Position numbers and translations under genes: made by a program
Assembly: GCA_963705545.1 (NCBI GenBank)
Contig: CAVPJX010000001.1
Span: forward strand, 1,364,001 to 1,428,000
DNA: 64,000 bases
Origin: DATBLY01 sp963705545
GTDB lineage: Bacteria > Actinomycetota > UBA4738 > HRBIN12
Direction of reading: 5' to 3'
Notes under the pieces: generated by a model
Database searches by the model: none
Told to the model about the DNA's origin: nothing
Seen by the model: only the letters and a program-made list of their open reading frames with translations
Part shown: positions 7,297-17,986 of the stretch, piece by piece
Position numbering within the stretch: position 1 is the first letter of the stretch
Layout: each line of letters opens with the position of its first letter

Positions 7297-9500
7297 ACGG
7301 CCTCGCCGAGCAGCTCGGGGATCGCCCGTTCGTAGGCGTCGCGCAGGACGGCCACGGTGGTGTCGAAGAGACCGTCGGCCACCACGCGCGGCCCGCCCGT
7401 CTCTCCGAGCCGCGTGCACGGCACGCCGTGGCCGGTGGCGAGCTCGACGAAGCGATCCTCGTTCGCCGCATCGACCGATACGATCGCGCGCGAAGCCGAC
7501 TCGCTGAACAGCGCGACGTGGGCGGGCAGGTCGCCGCCGATCGTCACCGCGCACCCGTGGCCGCCCTCGATCGCGGACTCGACGAGGGCGATCGCCAGCC
7601 CGCCGTCGCCCAGGTCGTGGGCGCTCGCGAGCACGTCGCGGCTCGCGGCCTCGACCAGGAGATCGATCAGGGCGCGCTCGGACCCGAGGTCGAGGGCAGG
7701 CGGGCGGCCGCCCAGGTGCCCGAGGACCGCCTCGGCGAACTCCGAGCCGCCGAGCTCGGCGAACGTCTCACCCAGCAGGTAGACGGCGAGCCCCGCCCGC
7801 GGGAACCCGGTCGGGACGCGCAGCCGGTGATCGGCCAGCAGGCCGAGCATCCCGATCACGGGCGTGGGCCAGATCGCGGAGCCCCCGGACTCGTTGTAGA
7901 AGCTCACGTTCCCGCCCGTGACGGGCGTGCCGAGCGCGCGACACGCGTCACCGATCCCGCGGACCGACTCGGCGAACTGCCACATCACGACCGGCCGCTC
8001 CGGGTTGCCGAAGTTCAGGCAGTTCGTGATCGCGATCGGCCGCGCGCCCGTGACGGCCACGTTGCGCGCGGCCTCGGCGACCGCGTGCATCGCACCGAGG
8101 TACGGATCGAGGTGGCCGAACCGGCCCTTCCCGTCGGTCGAGAGCGCGAGGCCCTTCATCGTGCCGGGCACCCGGACGACCGCGGCATCCGACCCGGCGC
8201 CGGCGACGGTCTGACCCTGCACGCGCGAGTCGTACTGCTCGAAGACCCAGCGCTTGCTCGCGACGTTCGGCGATCGCAGGACCGCGAGGAGCGCGTCGAG
8301 GGGATCCCCGTCGAACGGGGCGAAGGCCGGATCGTCCAGCTCGTCCGCCGGCGCCGGCGGCTCGATCGGCCGCGCGTACTCCGGTCCCTCGTCGGCGAGC
8401 GCGCGCGCCGGGATCTCCGCGACGACCTCGCCGTCGCGCCGCACCGTGAGGATGCCGCCCGGCGCCACGGTCGCGACGACCGAGGAGGCGAGCCCCCACC
8501 GCTCGCAGACGGCGCGGACCTCGGACAGCCTCGACGGATGGACGACCGCCAGCATGCGCTCCTGCGACTCGCTGACCAGGATCTCGAAGGGCTCCATGCC
8601 CGGCTCGCGCAGCGGCACCGCATCCAGGTCGAGCTCCGCGCCCATCCCGGCGCGCGCGGCCGACTCGCTGACGGCGCACGTGATCCCCGCGCCCCCCAGG
8701 TCCTGCAGACCCTCCAGCAGGTCCCGCTCGACCATCTCGAGCGACGCCTCGATCAGGAGCTTCTCCGCGAACGGATCGCCGATCTGGACCGACGGCCGCG
8801 AGGCCTCGCTCCCCTCCTCGAGGGTCGCCGAGGCGAGGACGCTGACCCCACCGATCCCGTCGCGACCGGTCGACGCCCCGAACAGGAGCATCAGCGACCC
8901 CGCGTGGACCTCGTGCGACGTGGACGTGATGAGCTCGTCCGCCCGCGCCACGCCGACGCACATCACGTCGACCGTGGGGTTCGCCGCGTGCGGCTCGGCG
9001 AAGCGGATCTCGCCGCCGACGGTCGGGACGCCGATGCAGTTGCCGTACCCCCCGATCCCGGCGACGACGCCTCCCAGCAGCCAGCGGTTCCGCTCGTCGC
9101 CGAGCGGGCCGAACATCAGCGGGTCGAGCAGCGCCACCGGGCGCGCGCCCATCGCGACGATGTCGCGCACGATCCCGCCGACGCCCGTCGCGGCGCCCTG
9201 GTAAGGCTCGATCGCCGATGGATGCGAGTGCGATTCCATCTTGAAGACGACGGCGTATCCATCCCCGACGTCCACGGCGCCCGCGTCCTGGCCCGGGCCG
9301 ACGAGGACCGCGCTCCCCTCGGTCGGGAGCGTCCGCAGGTGAGCCTTGCTCGACTTGTACGAGCAGTGCTCCGACCACATCGCCCCGAACATCGCGAGCT
9401 CCGTGGGGTTCGGGTCCCGTCCGAGGATCCGTCGGATCCGCTCGAGCTCGTCGTCGGTGAGCCCGAGCGCTCGATGCAGGAGGCGGTCGACGTCCGACAC
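7293..9500 (-). CDS. purL: FGAM synthase subunit PurL
   Basis: 735-residue small-type PurL, the synthetase subunit that turns FGAR into FGAM with ATP and PurQ-supplied ammonia. Family blocks: SEHCSYKSSKAHL near residue 45, FKMESHSHPSAIEP, the AIRS-like repeats with GGAGITCAVSESAARAG, and GNVSFYNES in the second half. Length fits the Gram-positive/actinobacterial PurS-PurQ-PurL complex rather than the fused large PurL. Separated from purQ by 7 bp; all three complex genes are contiguous and in order purS-purQ-purL. Confidence 0.97.
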   Translation of the reverse strand: MSDVDRLLHRALGLTDDELERIRRILGRDPNPTELAMFGAMWSEHCSYKSSKAHLRTLPTEGSAVLVGPGQDAGAVDVGDGYAVVFKMESHSHPSAIEPYQGAATGVGGIVRDIVAMGARPVALLDPLMFGPLGDERNRWLLGGVVAGIGGYGNCIGVPTVGGEIRFAEPHAANPTVDVMCVGVARADELITSTSHEVHAGSLMLLFGASTGRDGIGGVSVLASATLEEGSEASRPSVQIGDPFAEKLLIEASLEMVERDLLEGLQDLGGAGITCAVSESAARAGMGAELDLDAVPLREPGMEPFEILVSESQERMLAVVHPSRLSEVRAVCERWGLASSVVATVAPGGILTVRRDGEVVAEIPARALADEGPEYARPIEPPAPADELDDPAFAPFDGDPLDALLAVLRSPNVASKRWVFEQYDSRVQGQTVAGAGSDAAVVRVPGTMKGLALSTDGKGRFGHLDPYLGAMHAVAEAARNVAVTGARPIAITNCLNFGNPERPVVMWQFAESVRGIGDACRALGTPVTGGNVSFYNESGGSAIWPTPVIGMLGLLADHRLRVPTGFPRAGLAVYLLGETFAELGGSEFAEAVLGHLGGRPPALDLGSERALIDLLVEAASRDVLASAHDLGDGGLAIALVESAIEGGHGCAVTIGGDLPAHVALFSESASRAIVSVDAANEDRFVELATGHGVPCTRLGETGGPRVVADGLFDTTVAVLRDAYERAIPELLGEAV

Positions 9501-9507
9501 CTCGGGT

Positions 9508-10218
9508 TCAGACCTTCGCGAGCGCGTGCGTGAGGAGCGAGGCGAACAGCGGCTCGCCGCCCGTCGGACCGACGTCGGGATCGACCGCGTGCTCGGGGTG
9601 CGGCATCAGGCCGACGACGTTGCCGGCGGCGTTGCGGACGCCGGCGATGTTGCGCGCGCTGCCGTTCGGGTTGTGCGCGTCGTCGATCGTCCCGTCGGGA
9701 GCACAGTAGCGGAAGACGACCTGCCCCTCGCCCTCGAGCCGATCGAGTTCCTCGGCGTTCGCGACGAACTGCCCCTCGCCGTGCTTGATCGGGATCTCGA
9801 CGACCTCGCCGGGGAGCAGGTCGGCCGTGAGCGGCGTCCGCGACGAGTCGACGCGCAGGCACACGTCGCGGCAGACGAACCGGAGCGATCGGTTCCGGAT
9901 CAGCGCGCCGGGCAGGAGCCCGCTCTCGCAGAGGATCTGGAACCCGTTGCAGATCCCGAGCACCGGGCCACCGGCGGCGGCGAACGCGTGCACCGACCCC
10001 ATGATCGGTGCGAACCGCGCGATGGCCCCGGTCCGCAGGTAGTCGCCGTACGAGAACCCGCCCGGCAGGATCACGGCGTCGACGCCCCGCAGGTCGAGAT
10101 CGGCGTGCCAGAGCGCGACCCCGCTTCCCCCCATCGTCTCGACGGCCCGCAGCGCGTCGCGATCATCGAGGGATCCCGGGAACGTGATCACACCGACGCG
10201 GGGTGCTCCGGCGTCCAC
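9508..10218 (-). CDS. purQ: FGAM synthase glutaminase subunit PurQ
   Basis: 236-residue class I glutamine amidotransferase that hydrolyses glutamine and passes ammonia to PurL. The nucleophile elbow GICNGFQIL holds the catalytic Cys; the C-terminal His-Glu pair is in MPHPEHAVD. The N-terminus (VGVITFPGSLDDRDALRAVE) is typical. GTG start at 10218 lies 2 bp after the purS stop, so translation is coupled. Confidence 0.97.
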   Translation of the reverse strand: MDAGAPRVGVITFPGSLDDRDALRAVETMGGSGVALWHADLDLRGVDAVILPGGFSYGDYLRTGAIARFAPIMGSVHAFAAAGGPVLGICNGFQILCESGLLPGALIRNRSLRFVCRDVCLRVDSSRTPLTADLLPGEVVEIPIKHGEGQFVANAEELDRLEGEGQVVFRYCAPDGTIDDAHNPNGSARNIAGVRNAAGNVVGLMPHPEHAVDPDVGPTGGEPLFASLLTHALAKV

Positions 10219-10220
10219 GC

Positions 10221-10474
10221 TCAGGTTCCCTCGGTCTCGAGGACGCGGTACCCCTCGATCACGGGGTTCGACAGGAGGCGGATCGCCATCTCCTCCACCT
10301 GAGCACGGGCGGAGGGCTCGTCCGGAGCCTCCACGGTCAGGCGGATGTGCTTGCCCACGTGAACGTCCCGGACGTTCGTCCAGCCGAGCGCGGGCAGCGC
10401 GCCCTCGACGGCCTTGCCCTGGGGATCGGACAACCCGGGCTTCAGGGTGACGAGCACCTCGAAGACGAAGTCGC

Positions 10475-10478
<4 letters not shown>
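10221..10478 (-). CDS. purS: FGAM synthase subunit PurS
   Basis: 85-residue PurS, the small structural subunit that bridges PurQ and PurL. Typical segments are VLVTLKPGLSDPQGKAVEGA and the C-terminal NPVIEGYRVLE. GTG start overlaps the stop of purC by the GTGA pattern. Present only in the three-subunit form of the enzyme, agreeing with the short PurL in this operon. Confidence 0.96.
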
Positions 10479-11361
<883 letters not shown>

Positions 11362-11365
<4 letters not shown>

Positions 11366-12684
11366 GTCTCCGAGCCCTCCTCCTCGACCGGGAGCTTCTC
11401 CAGCCGCTCGAACACCCCACCCAGGTTGCGCAGGAACCGCTCCGGCCGGAACAGTTCCGCCAGCTCGTCGGTGGCGATCCGCGCGGTCACCTCGGGATCG
11501 GCCTCCAGCGCCGCGCGGAACCCACGCCCCTCGTCCCAGGCCGCCGCCGCGGCGCGCTGCGCGATCGCGTACGCCTCGTCGCGCGAGCACCCGGAGTCGA
11601 TCAGGGCCAGGAGCACCGACTGGCTGAACGCCAGCCCGCCGTCGGCCTCCAGGTTCGCACGCATCCGGTCGGGGAAGATCCGCAGGCCTTCCATCACCCA
11701 CGTCAGCTCGCGCAGCATGAACGCCAGCAGCCCGGTGGCGTCGGGGAAGATCACCCGCTCCGCGGACGAGTGCGAGATGTCGCGCTCGTGCCAGAGCGCG
11801 ACGTCCTCGAACGCGACTTGCGCGTGCCCGCGGATCACGCGGGCGAGCCCGCTCACGCGCTCGCTCACGACGGGGTTCCGCTTGTGCGGCATCGCGCTCG
11901 AGCCCTTCTGGCCCGCCGCGAACGGCTCCTGCACCTCGCGGACCTCGGTGCGCGCGAGGTGCCGGATCTCGGTCGCCATCTTGTCGAGCGTCGAGGCGAC
12001 GATCGCGAGCGTCGCGAGGTACTCGGCGTGGCGATCCCGTTGGATCACCTGCGTCGAGGCCTCCTCGGGACGGAGGCCGAGCCGGGCGCAGACGAGCTGC
12101 TCCACGCGAGGGTCGACCTCGGCGTACGTGCCGACCGCGCCGCTGATCGCTCCCACGCTCACCGTCTCTCGCGCGCGCCGGAGCCGCTCGCGGTCGCGGT
12201 CCAGCTCGAACGCCCACACGGCGAGCTTGAACCCGAAGCTGATCGGCTCGGCATGCACCCCGTGCGACCGCCCGACCATGACCGTGTCCCGGTGGGCGAG
12301 CGCGAGGCGCTTCACGACCGCCAGCAGCCGCTCGAGCTCGCTCAGCAACAGGTCCGCGGCGGCCCGGAGCTGCAGCGCGAACGCGGTGTCGAGCACGTCC
12401 GAGGACGTCATCCCGAAGTGGACCCAGCGGCCCGCGTCGCCGACGGACTCCCCCACGACCTGGACGAACGCGGCGACGTCGTGCCGCGTGACGGCCTCGA
12501 CCTCGAGGACCCGCTCGACGGTGAAGGCCGCCCGCTCGCGCACGGCGGCGGCGTCCGCCGCCGGCAGCTTCCCGAGCTCGGCCCACGCCTCGACGGCGAG
12601 GATCTCGATCTCGAGCCAGTGCCCGAGGCGCGCCTCGTCGGACCAGACGGCCGTCATCTCGGGGAGCGCGTACCGGGGGATCAC
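11362..12684 (-). CDS. purB: Adenylosuccinate lyase
   Basis: 440-residue member of the fumarase/aspartase superfamily, releasing fumarate from SAICAR and from adenylosuccinate (two steps of purine synthesis). The flexible signature loop SSAMPHKRNPV is intact; the two other conserved blocks are HFGMTSSDVLDTA and GRSHGVHAEPISFG. GTG start. Separated by 40 bp from purE upstream, the only sizable gap in this operon apart from none elsewhere, and overlaps purC downstream. Confidence 0.97.
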
Positions 12685-12724
12685 GCCGACGGCTTCCCGC
12701 GGATCGCGCTGCCCGTCCCCGGCG

Positions 12725-13201
12725 TCACAGCTTCAGGCCCTCCGCCAGGTCGTCCTTGAACCGCCAGAGCAGGGTCTGCACGCCGGGGTCCGAGAGGGCG
12801 ACGATCTGGGCGGCGAGGACCGCCGCGTTCACCGCGGCCTCGACGCCCACGGTCGCCACGGGGACGCCGGTCGGCATCTGCGCCGTGATCGCGAGCGCCT
12901 CGTTGCCCACCATCTGCGGCGCCGTCGCGATCGGCACGCCGATCACGGGCAGGATCGTCCGGGCCGCCACGGCGGCAGCGAGGTGGCCGGAGAGGCCGGT
13001 CGAGCAGATCACGGCCTTGAGGCCGCGTTCGAAGGCGGTGCGCGCGTACTCGTCCACCAGGTCGGGGTTCCTGGAGGACGACATGATCCGGACCTCGTGG
13101 GCGATGCCGAACTTCTCGAGGATCAGGCCGGCCTGGCGCATCAGCCCCAGCTCCGACGGCGACGCCGCCAGGACCCCCACCCTCGGCGCCTGGTCGCTCA
13201 C
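12725..13201 (-). CDS. purE: PurE-like N5-CAIR mutase with altered active site
   Basis: 158-residue PurE-family protein in the expected place between purD and purB. Overall pattern matches class I PurE: VGVLAASPSELGLMRQAG aligns with the GSxSDxxxM start, and ARTILPVIGVPI plus QMPTGVPVATVGVEAAVNAA are typical. However the normally invariant SAHRTP segment, which carries the catalytic His45 of the E. coli enzyme, reads SSSRNP here, the Asp of GSxSD is Glu, and GGAAHLPG reads GLSGHLAA. No purK is in the window. GTG start at 13201 overlaps the purD stop. Either a divergent active clade or a protein with changed activity. Confidence 0.85.
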   Translation of the reverse strand: MSDQAPRVGVLAASPSELGLMRQAGLILEKFGIAHEVRIMSSSRNPDLVDEYARTAFERGLKAVICSTGLSGHLAAAVAARTILPVIGVPIATAPQMVGNEALAITAQMPTGVPVATVGVEAAVNAAVLAAQIVALSDPGVQTLLWRFKDDLAEGLKL

Positions 13202-14481
13202 CCGGTCTCCTCCCCCTCGGCCGCTCGCGCGGCGATGTCTCTGCGGTACGTCATGCCGTCGAAGGCGATGCGGTCGCAGGCCTCGTACGCCCGGGCCCGC
13301 GCCTCGCGGAGCGACGCGCCGAGCGCGCTCACCGCGAGGACCCGTCCGCCGGCGCTGACCACTCTACCGTCCGCGTCCTCGGTGCCCGAATGGAAGACCG
13401 TCACGCCGTCGACCTCATCGGCTGCATCCAGCCCGCGGATCTCCTTCCCGGTCTCGTAGGCGCCCGGGTAGCCGCCGGAGGCGACGACGACGGTCACGGC
13501 GGCCTCGCCGGTGTCCGGCCGACCGAGCACCTCCAGACGCCCGTCCGCGCAGGCGGCGAGCGTCTCCGCGAGATCCAGCTCCAGCCGCGGGAGGAGCACC
13601 TCGGTCTCCGGATCGCCGAAGCGGCAGTTGAACTCGAGGACCTTGGGGCCGTCGTCGGTCAGCATCAGCCCCGCGAACAGGCAGCCCCGGTACGGCGTGG
13701 CCTCGTCCGCGAGCGCTGCGGCGGTCGGCTCCACGGTCTCCGCCCAGATCCGTTCCTCGAGCGCGGGATCGATCCACGGGAGCCCGGAATACGCGCCCAT
13801 CCCACCCGTGTTCGGGCCGGTATCGCCCTCCCCGATCCGCTTGAAGTCCTGCGCGAGCCCGAGCCGCATCACGCGCTCGCCGTCGAGGAGCGCGAACGCC
13901 GACACCTCGGGCCCCCCGAGCACCTCCTCGACCACCACGGTGGAACCCGCGGCGCCGAAGGCGCCGCGGGTGAGCGCGTCCTCGAGCGCCACGATCGCGC
14001 TCGCGCGATCGCCGGCCACCGTGACGCCTTTGCCGGCCGCGAGCCCGTCGGCCTTCACGACGGCGCGCCCGCCGAGCTCGTCGACGAACACCGTCGCCTC
14101 GTCGACGTGGGTGAACGTGCCCGAGCGCGCGGTCGGGATCCCGTGGCGATGCATCAGGTCCTTCGCGAACGCCTTCGAACCCTCCAGCCGCGCGGCGGCG
14201 GCCGACGGCCCGAACACCCTGCGGCCGCGCGCCGCGAGCGCGTCGGCCAGGCCGGCGACCAGGGGCGCCTCGGGCCCGACGACCGTCAGGTCGACGTCCT
14301 CGCGCTCCGCGAGCGCCACGATCCCGTCGACGTCGTCCGCCGCGACCGGCACGCGGCGCGCGAGCGAGGAGATCCCCGCGTTGCCGGGCGCGACGAGCAG
14401 GTCGTCGACGCGCGGGCTCCGCCGGAGCTTCCACGTCAGGGCGTGCTCGCGGCCGCCGCCCCCGACGACGAGGACCCTCAT
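13198..14481 (-). CDS. purD: Phosphoribosylamine--glycine ligase
   Basis: 427-residue ATP-grasp enzyme joining glycine to phosphoribosylamine (second purine step). N-terminus MRVLVVGGGGREHAL; ATP-grasp residues in VVKADGLAAGKGV and TVVVEEVLGGPEVSAF; metal ligands in VLEFNCRFGDPETE. ATG 14481 overlaps the purA stop (ATGA), and the purD stop overlaps purE, so purA-purD-purE are translationally coupled. Confidence 0.97.
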   Translation of the reverse strand: MRVLVVGGGGREHALTWKLRRSPRVDDLLVAPGNAGISSLARRVPVAADDVDGIVALAEREDVDLTVVGPEAPLVAGLADALAARGRRVFGPSAAAARLEGSKAFAKDLMHRHGIPTARSGTFTHVDEATVFVDELGGRAVVKADGLAAGKGVTVAGDRASAIVALEDALTRGAFGAAGSTVVVEEVLGGPEVSAFALLDGERVMRLGLAQDFKRIGEGDTGPNTGGMGAYSGLPWIDPALEERIWAETVEPTAAALADEATPYRGCLFAGLMLTDDGPKVLEFNCRFGDPETEVLLPRLELDLAETLAACADGRLEVLGRPDTGEAAVTVVVASGGYPGAYETGKEIRGLDAADEVDGVTVFHSGTEDADGRVVSAGGRVLAVSALGASLREARARAYEACDRIAFDGMTYRRDIAARAAEGEETG

Positions 14482-15752
14482 GCGGCGGGCAGGCTCTGTT
14501 CCCGCGCGGGGCCGACCGAGACGACCGACACCGGCACCTCGACCAGCTCCTCGATCCGGCGCACGTACACCTGCGCGGCCTTCGGCAGGTCCTCGAACGA
14601 CCGGATCTCGTCGATCTCCTCGTTCCAGCCATCGAGCTGCTCGTAGACGGGCTGCGCGCGGTGGAACAGCGACTGGTGCGGCGGGAAGTCGTCGAACTCC
14701 TGCCCATCGGCGCGGTACGCGGTGCAGATCTTCACCGTGCCGAACCCGGAGAGCACGTCGAGCTTCGTCAGGAAGAGCTCGGTCAGCCCGTTCAGCCGGA
14801 CGGCGTACCGCAGGAGCGCGACGTCGAGCCACCCGCAGCGTCGCTTGCGGCCGGTCACGGTCCCGAACTCGTTGCCCCGCACCCCCATCCGGTCGCCGTC
14901 GTCGCCCAGGTCCTCGGTCGGGAACGGTCCGGCGCCCACGCGGGTGATGTACGCCTTCACGATCCCGACGACCCGCTCGACCTCCTTCGGACCGATCCCG
15001 GCGGACGCGAGCGCGTATCCGGCGACCGGGTTCGACGACGTCACGAAGGGATAGGTCCCGTGGTCGAGGTCGAGGAGCGTGCCCTGCGCGCCTTCGAGCA
15101 TCACGTGCTTGCCGGCGCGGAGCGCGTCGTGGATCAGGCGCCCGGTGTCGGTCACGTGCGGGGCGAGCCGATCGGCGAGGTCCTGATACTCCTCGACGAT
15201 CCGGTCGGCGGACAGCGGGAGCCGGTTGTAGACCTTCGCGAGGATCTGGTTCTTCTCGCGCAGGACCACGTCGAGCTTCTCCCGGAAGATCTTCTCGTCG
15301 AACAGGTCCTGCACGCGCAGGCCGATCCGCGCCGCCTTGTCGCCGTAGGCGGGTCCGATCCCGCGCTTCGTCGTCCCGAGCGCGTTCTTGCCGAGGAACC
15401 GCTCGGTCACCTTCTCGAGCTCGAGGTGGTACGGCATGATCAGGTGGCAGTTGCCCGAGACGACCAGGCGCGAGACGTCCAGCCCTGCCTCGCGCAGCGC
15501 GTCCATCTCCTTGACGAGGTGGCGCGGGTCCACCACCACGCCGTCCGCGATCACGGGCGTGATGTGGTCGTACAGGATCCCGGACGGGACCAGCTGCAGC
15601 TTCAGCAGTCGGCCCTCGGCGATCACGGTGTGGCCGGCGTTGTTGCCGCCCTGGTAGCGGACCACGGCGTCCATCCGGTCCGCGAGGTAGTCGACCGCCT
15701 TGCCCTTGCCCTCGTCCCCCCACTGCGTCCCGAGCACGATGGCGACCGGCAT
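14478..15752 (-). CDS. purA: Adenylosuccinate synthetase
   Basis: 424-residue PurA, which makes adenylosuccinate from IMP, aspartate and GTP (first step towards AMP). The GTP-binding loop WGDEGKGKAVDYLA holds residues 12-18; HTVIAEGRLL and TSSNPVAGYALASAGIGP are further family blocks, and GTVTGRKRRCGWLD marks the IMP/Arg region. It is the first gene of the minus-strand purine operon purA-D-E-B-C-S-Q-L. The ATG lies 7 nt after a TAGACT box (see that entry). Confidence 0.97.
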   Translation of the reverse strand: MPVAIVLGTQWGDEGKGKAVDYLADRMDAVVRYQGGNNAGHTVIAEGRLLKLQLVPSGILYDHITPVIADGVVVDPRHLVKEMDALREAGLDVSRLVVSGNCHLIMPYHLELEKVTERFLGKNALGTTKRGIGPAYGDKAARIGLRVQDLFDEKIFREKLDVVLREKNQILAKVYNRLPLSADRIVEEYQDLADRLAPHVTDTGRLIHDALRAGKHVMLEGAQGTLLDLDHGTYPFVTSSNPVAGYALASAGIGPKEVERVVGIVKAYITRVGAGPFPTEDLGDDGDRMGVRGNEFGTVTGRKRRCGWLDVALLRYAVRLNGLTELFLTKLDVLSGFGTVKICTAYRADGQEFDDFPPHQSLFHRAQPVYEQLDGWNEEIDEIRSFEDLPKAAQVYVRRIEELVEVPVSVVSVGPAREQSLPAA

Positions 15753-15759
15753 GGGGCTC

Positions 15760-15765
15760 AGTCTA
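15760..15765 (-). promoter_or_regulatory. -10 box of purine operon (leaderless type)
   Basis: TAGACT on the minus strand, 7 nt from the purA ATG, so transcription would begin at or within a base or two of the start codon. No clear -35 hexamer or ribosome-binding site is visible. The same arrangement precedes several other genes in the window. Confidence 0.5.
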
Positions 15766-15812
15766 CGGAACGGTCATCGGGCGCGAAACCGATCGGTCCC
15801 ACGCTGCTCGCC

Positions 15813-16025
15813 TCAGCGCAGCCGGATCTTCTCGGACGTCTGGAGCTGGACCACCTGACCGTCCTGCAGGACGATCTGGACGGTCCCGAACTCGATGCTC
15901 GTGACCAGGTCCGCGACGTTCAGCAGCAGCCGCTGAAGCTCGCCGTCGAGCTCGGCGAACCGCGCCACGGGACCCGATCGCGCGCGGTTCGCGACCTCGA
16001 GGACGAGCGGCGGGAGGTCGCTCAT
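15813..16025 (-). CDS. DUF2292/YezD family small protein (copy 1)
   Basis: 70-residue protein. The C-terminal half, SIEFGTVQIVLQDGQVVQLQ followed by TSEKIRLR, is the hallmark of the DUF2292 (YezD) family: I-x-F-G-x-V-x-I-x-x-Q-DG-x-V-x-Q-I-x-x-x-EK-x-R. The N-terminal half is a predicted amphipathic helix. ATG 16025 overlaps the cysA stop, making it the last gene of the sulfate transporter operon. Molecular function of the family is unknown to me; recurrent placement beside sulfur uptake genes (a second copy is at 21707) suggests a helper or regulatory role. Confidence 0.82.
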   Translation of the reverse strand: MSDLPPLVLEVANRARSGPVARFAELDGELQRLLLNVADLVTSIEFGTVQIVLQDGQVVQLQTSEKIRLR

Positions 16026-17138
16026 CCCTCGGCGGCGGCCTCGGCGGTCACGGGCTCGGGCGGCGCCTCGGACGGACCTCCCTCGTCGACCCCCTGCTCC
16101 GGCCGCAGGAACGCCTTCGCGTTGCGCAGGTCGAGCGAGACCTCGTCGCCGGGCTTCGTGCCGTTCACCTCTTCCTGAGGGACGTGTGCGACCAAGACGT
16201 GACCGTCCGGCAGCCGGAGGGTCAGCTGCGTCAACCAACCCAGGCGAGACGCGCGCTCGACCGTGGCGCGGATCTGCGACGGGTCGTCGTGGGCCGCGAG
16301 CCGGACGTCGTGGGGGCGCACGTACGCGGTCGCGGCCGCGCCCTCCTCCAGGTGCTCGGCGCCGGGCAGGCGGATGTTGCCGAGGTGGACCTGGCCGTCC
16401 ACGACCTGCCCGTGCAGCACGTTCGCCGAGCCGACGAACCCGGCCACGAACGGGGTCGCGGGGTCGTCGTAGATCTCCTGCGGGGTGCCCGACCTGCTCG
16501 ACACGGCCCTCGTGCATCACGACGACCTGGTTCGCGAGCTCCATCGCCTCCTCCTGGTCGTGCGTGACCAGGAGGCTCGTCACGCCGAGCTCGCGGTGGA
16601 GCTCGTCGAGCCAGCGACGGAGGTCCTGGCGGACGCGCGCGTCGAGGGCGCCGAACGGCTCGTCGAGCAGCAGGACCTCCGGCCGCGGTGCGAGCGCCCG
16701 CGCCAGCGCCACGCGCTGCCGCTGCCCGCCGGAGAGCTGGTCCGGGTAGCGGTCGCGGAACGGCGCGAGCTGCACGAGCTCCAGCAGCTCGTCCACACGC
16801 TGCCGCTGGAACGCCTTCGACTCCTTGCGCACCGTCAGGCCGAACGCGACGTTGTCGGCGACCGTCATGTGGCGGAACAGGGCGTAGTGCTGGAAGACGA
16901 ACCCGACCTGGCGCTCCTGCACGCTCTTCGCGGTCAGCTCGTCCTCGCCCATGAAGATCTTGCCCGCGGTCGGGTGCTCGAGCCCGGCGATCATCCGGAG
17001 CACCGTGCTCTTGCCCGAGCCGCTCGGACCGAGGAGCGCGGTGATCGCGCCCTCGGGGGCGGTGAAGGTCACGTCGGCGACGGCCTCGAACGAGCCGAAC
17101 CGCTTCGTGACGCCCTCGACCGCGATCGGTCTGGTCAT
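16022..17138 (-). CDS. cysA: Sulfate/thiosulfate ABC transporter ATPase, frameshifted
   Basis: CysA energises sulfate import. Walker A GPSGSGKST, Q-loop VFQHYALFRHM, signature LSGGQRQR, Walker B LLLDEPFG and the H-loop VTHDQEE are all present in the first 230 residues. Near 16488 the frame shifts: VEQVG should continue as TPQEIYDDPATPFVAGFVGS, but an extra base (gggcacc) moves this to the next frame, which then runs through the TOBE-like C-terminal domain (NVLHGQVVDGQVHLG and AYVRPHDVRL) to 16022. Probably a sequencing indel. ATG 17138 overlaps the cysW stop. Confidence 0.9.
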
Positions 17139-17986
17139 GGAGTCTCCCTTCCGATCCGGCGCTTCGCGAACTCGATCGCCCCCAACAGGACGACCGAGGT
17201 CAACGCCAGCAGCAGGGCCACCACGTAGGCGGACGGCGTCTGGCGCTCCTCGAGCGCGCGGAAGATGTAGAGCGTGGCGGTCTCGGTCTGACCCTGGATC
17301 AGCCCGCTGACCACCAGGACCGCGCCGATCTCCCCGATCGCGCGCGCGGCCGACAGGGCCACCCCGTAGAGGAGCCCCCATCGGATGTTCGGCACCGTCA
17401 CCTTGCGGAACGACTGCCACACGGAGGCGCCGAGCGTCCGAGCGGCGTCCTCCTCGTCGACCCCGACCTCCTCGAGGACCGGTTGCACCTCGCGGATCAC
17501 GAACGGGATCGAGATGAAGATCGTCACGAGGATCATCGACGGCAGCGCGAAGATGATCTGGATCCCGCGCGCCGCGAAGAAGTCCGCGAACCAGCCGCCC
17601 GTGCCGAACAGCAGCACGCACGCCAGGCCGACGGTGACCGGCGACAGCGCGAAGGGCAGGTCGACCAGCGCGTTGAGGAAGCTCCGGCCGACGAACCGCT
17701 GGCGGACCAGCACCCACGCGACGATCACCCCGAACACGCCGGTCACGACGACCGTGATCACCGTGATGATGAGGGTCAGGTAGAAGGCGTGCTGCACGTC
17801 CGGCTGCTTGAGCGTGTCCGTGATCACGCTCAGGCCCGGCTTCAGCGCGGTCCAGAGGATCCCGACGAGCGGGATCAGCAGCAGGATCGAGACCGACACC
17901 AGCGTCGCGGCGATCAGCAGGCGACGGGTCCGCCGCGACCGTCGGAGGTCCAGGCGCGCGCCCTCGGTGGTGGCGACCGCGCTCAC
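17135..17986 (-). CDS. cysW: Sulfate ABC transporter permease CysW
   Basis: 283-residue inner-membrane permease with about six transmembrane helices (first at LLIAATLVSVSILLLIPLVG). The cytoplasmic EAA loop that contacts CysA is visible as EEDAARTLGASVWQSFRKVT. The sequence ARAIGEIGAVLVVSG near the C-terminus is typical of the CysT/CysW/ModB group. GTG start overlaps the cysT stop; the cysW stop overlaps cysA. Confidence 0.93.
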   Translation of the reverse strand: MSAVATTEGARLDLRRSRRTRRLLIAATLVSVSILLLIPLVGILWTALKPGLSVITDTLKQPDVQHAFYLTLIITVITVVVTGVFGVIVAWVLVRQRFVGRSFLNALVDLPFALSPVTVGLACVLLFGTGGWFADFFAARGIQIIFALPSMILVTIFISIPFVIREVQPVLEEVGVDEEDAARTLGASVWQSFRKVTVPNIRWGLLYGVALSAARAIGEIGAVLVVSGLIQGQTETATLYIFRALEERQTPSAYVVALLLALTSVVLLGAIEFAKRRIGRETP

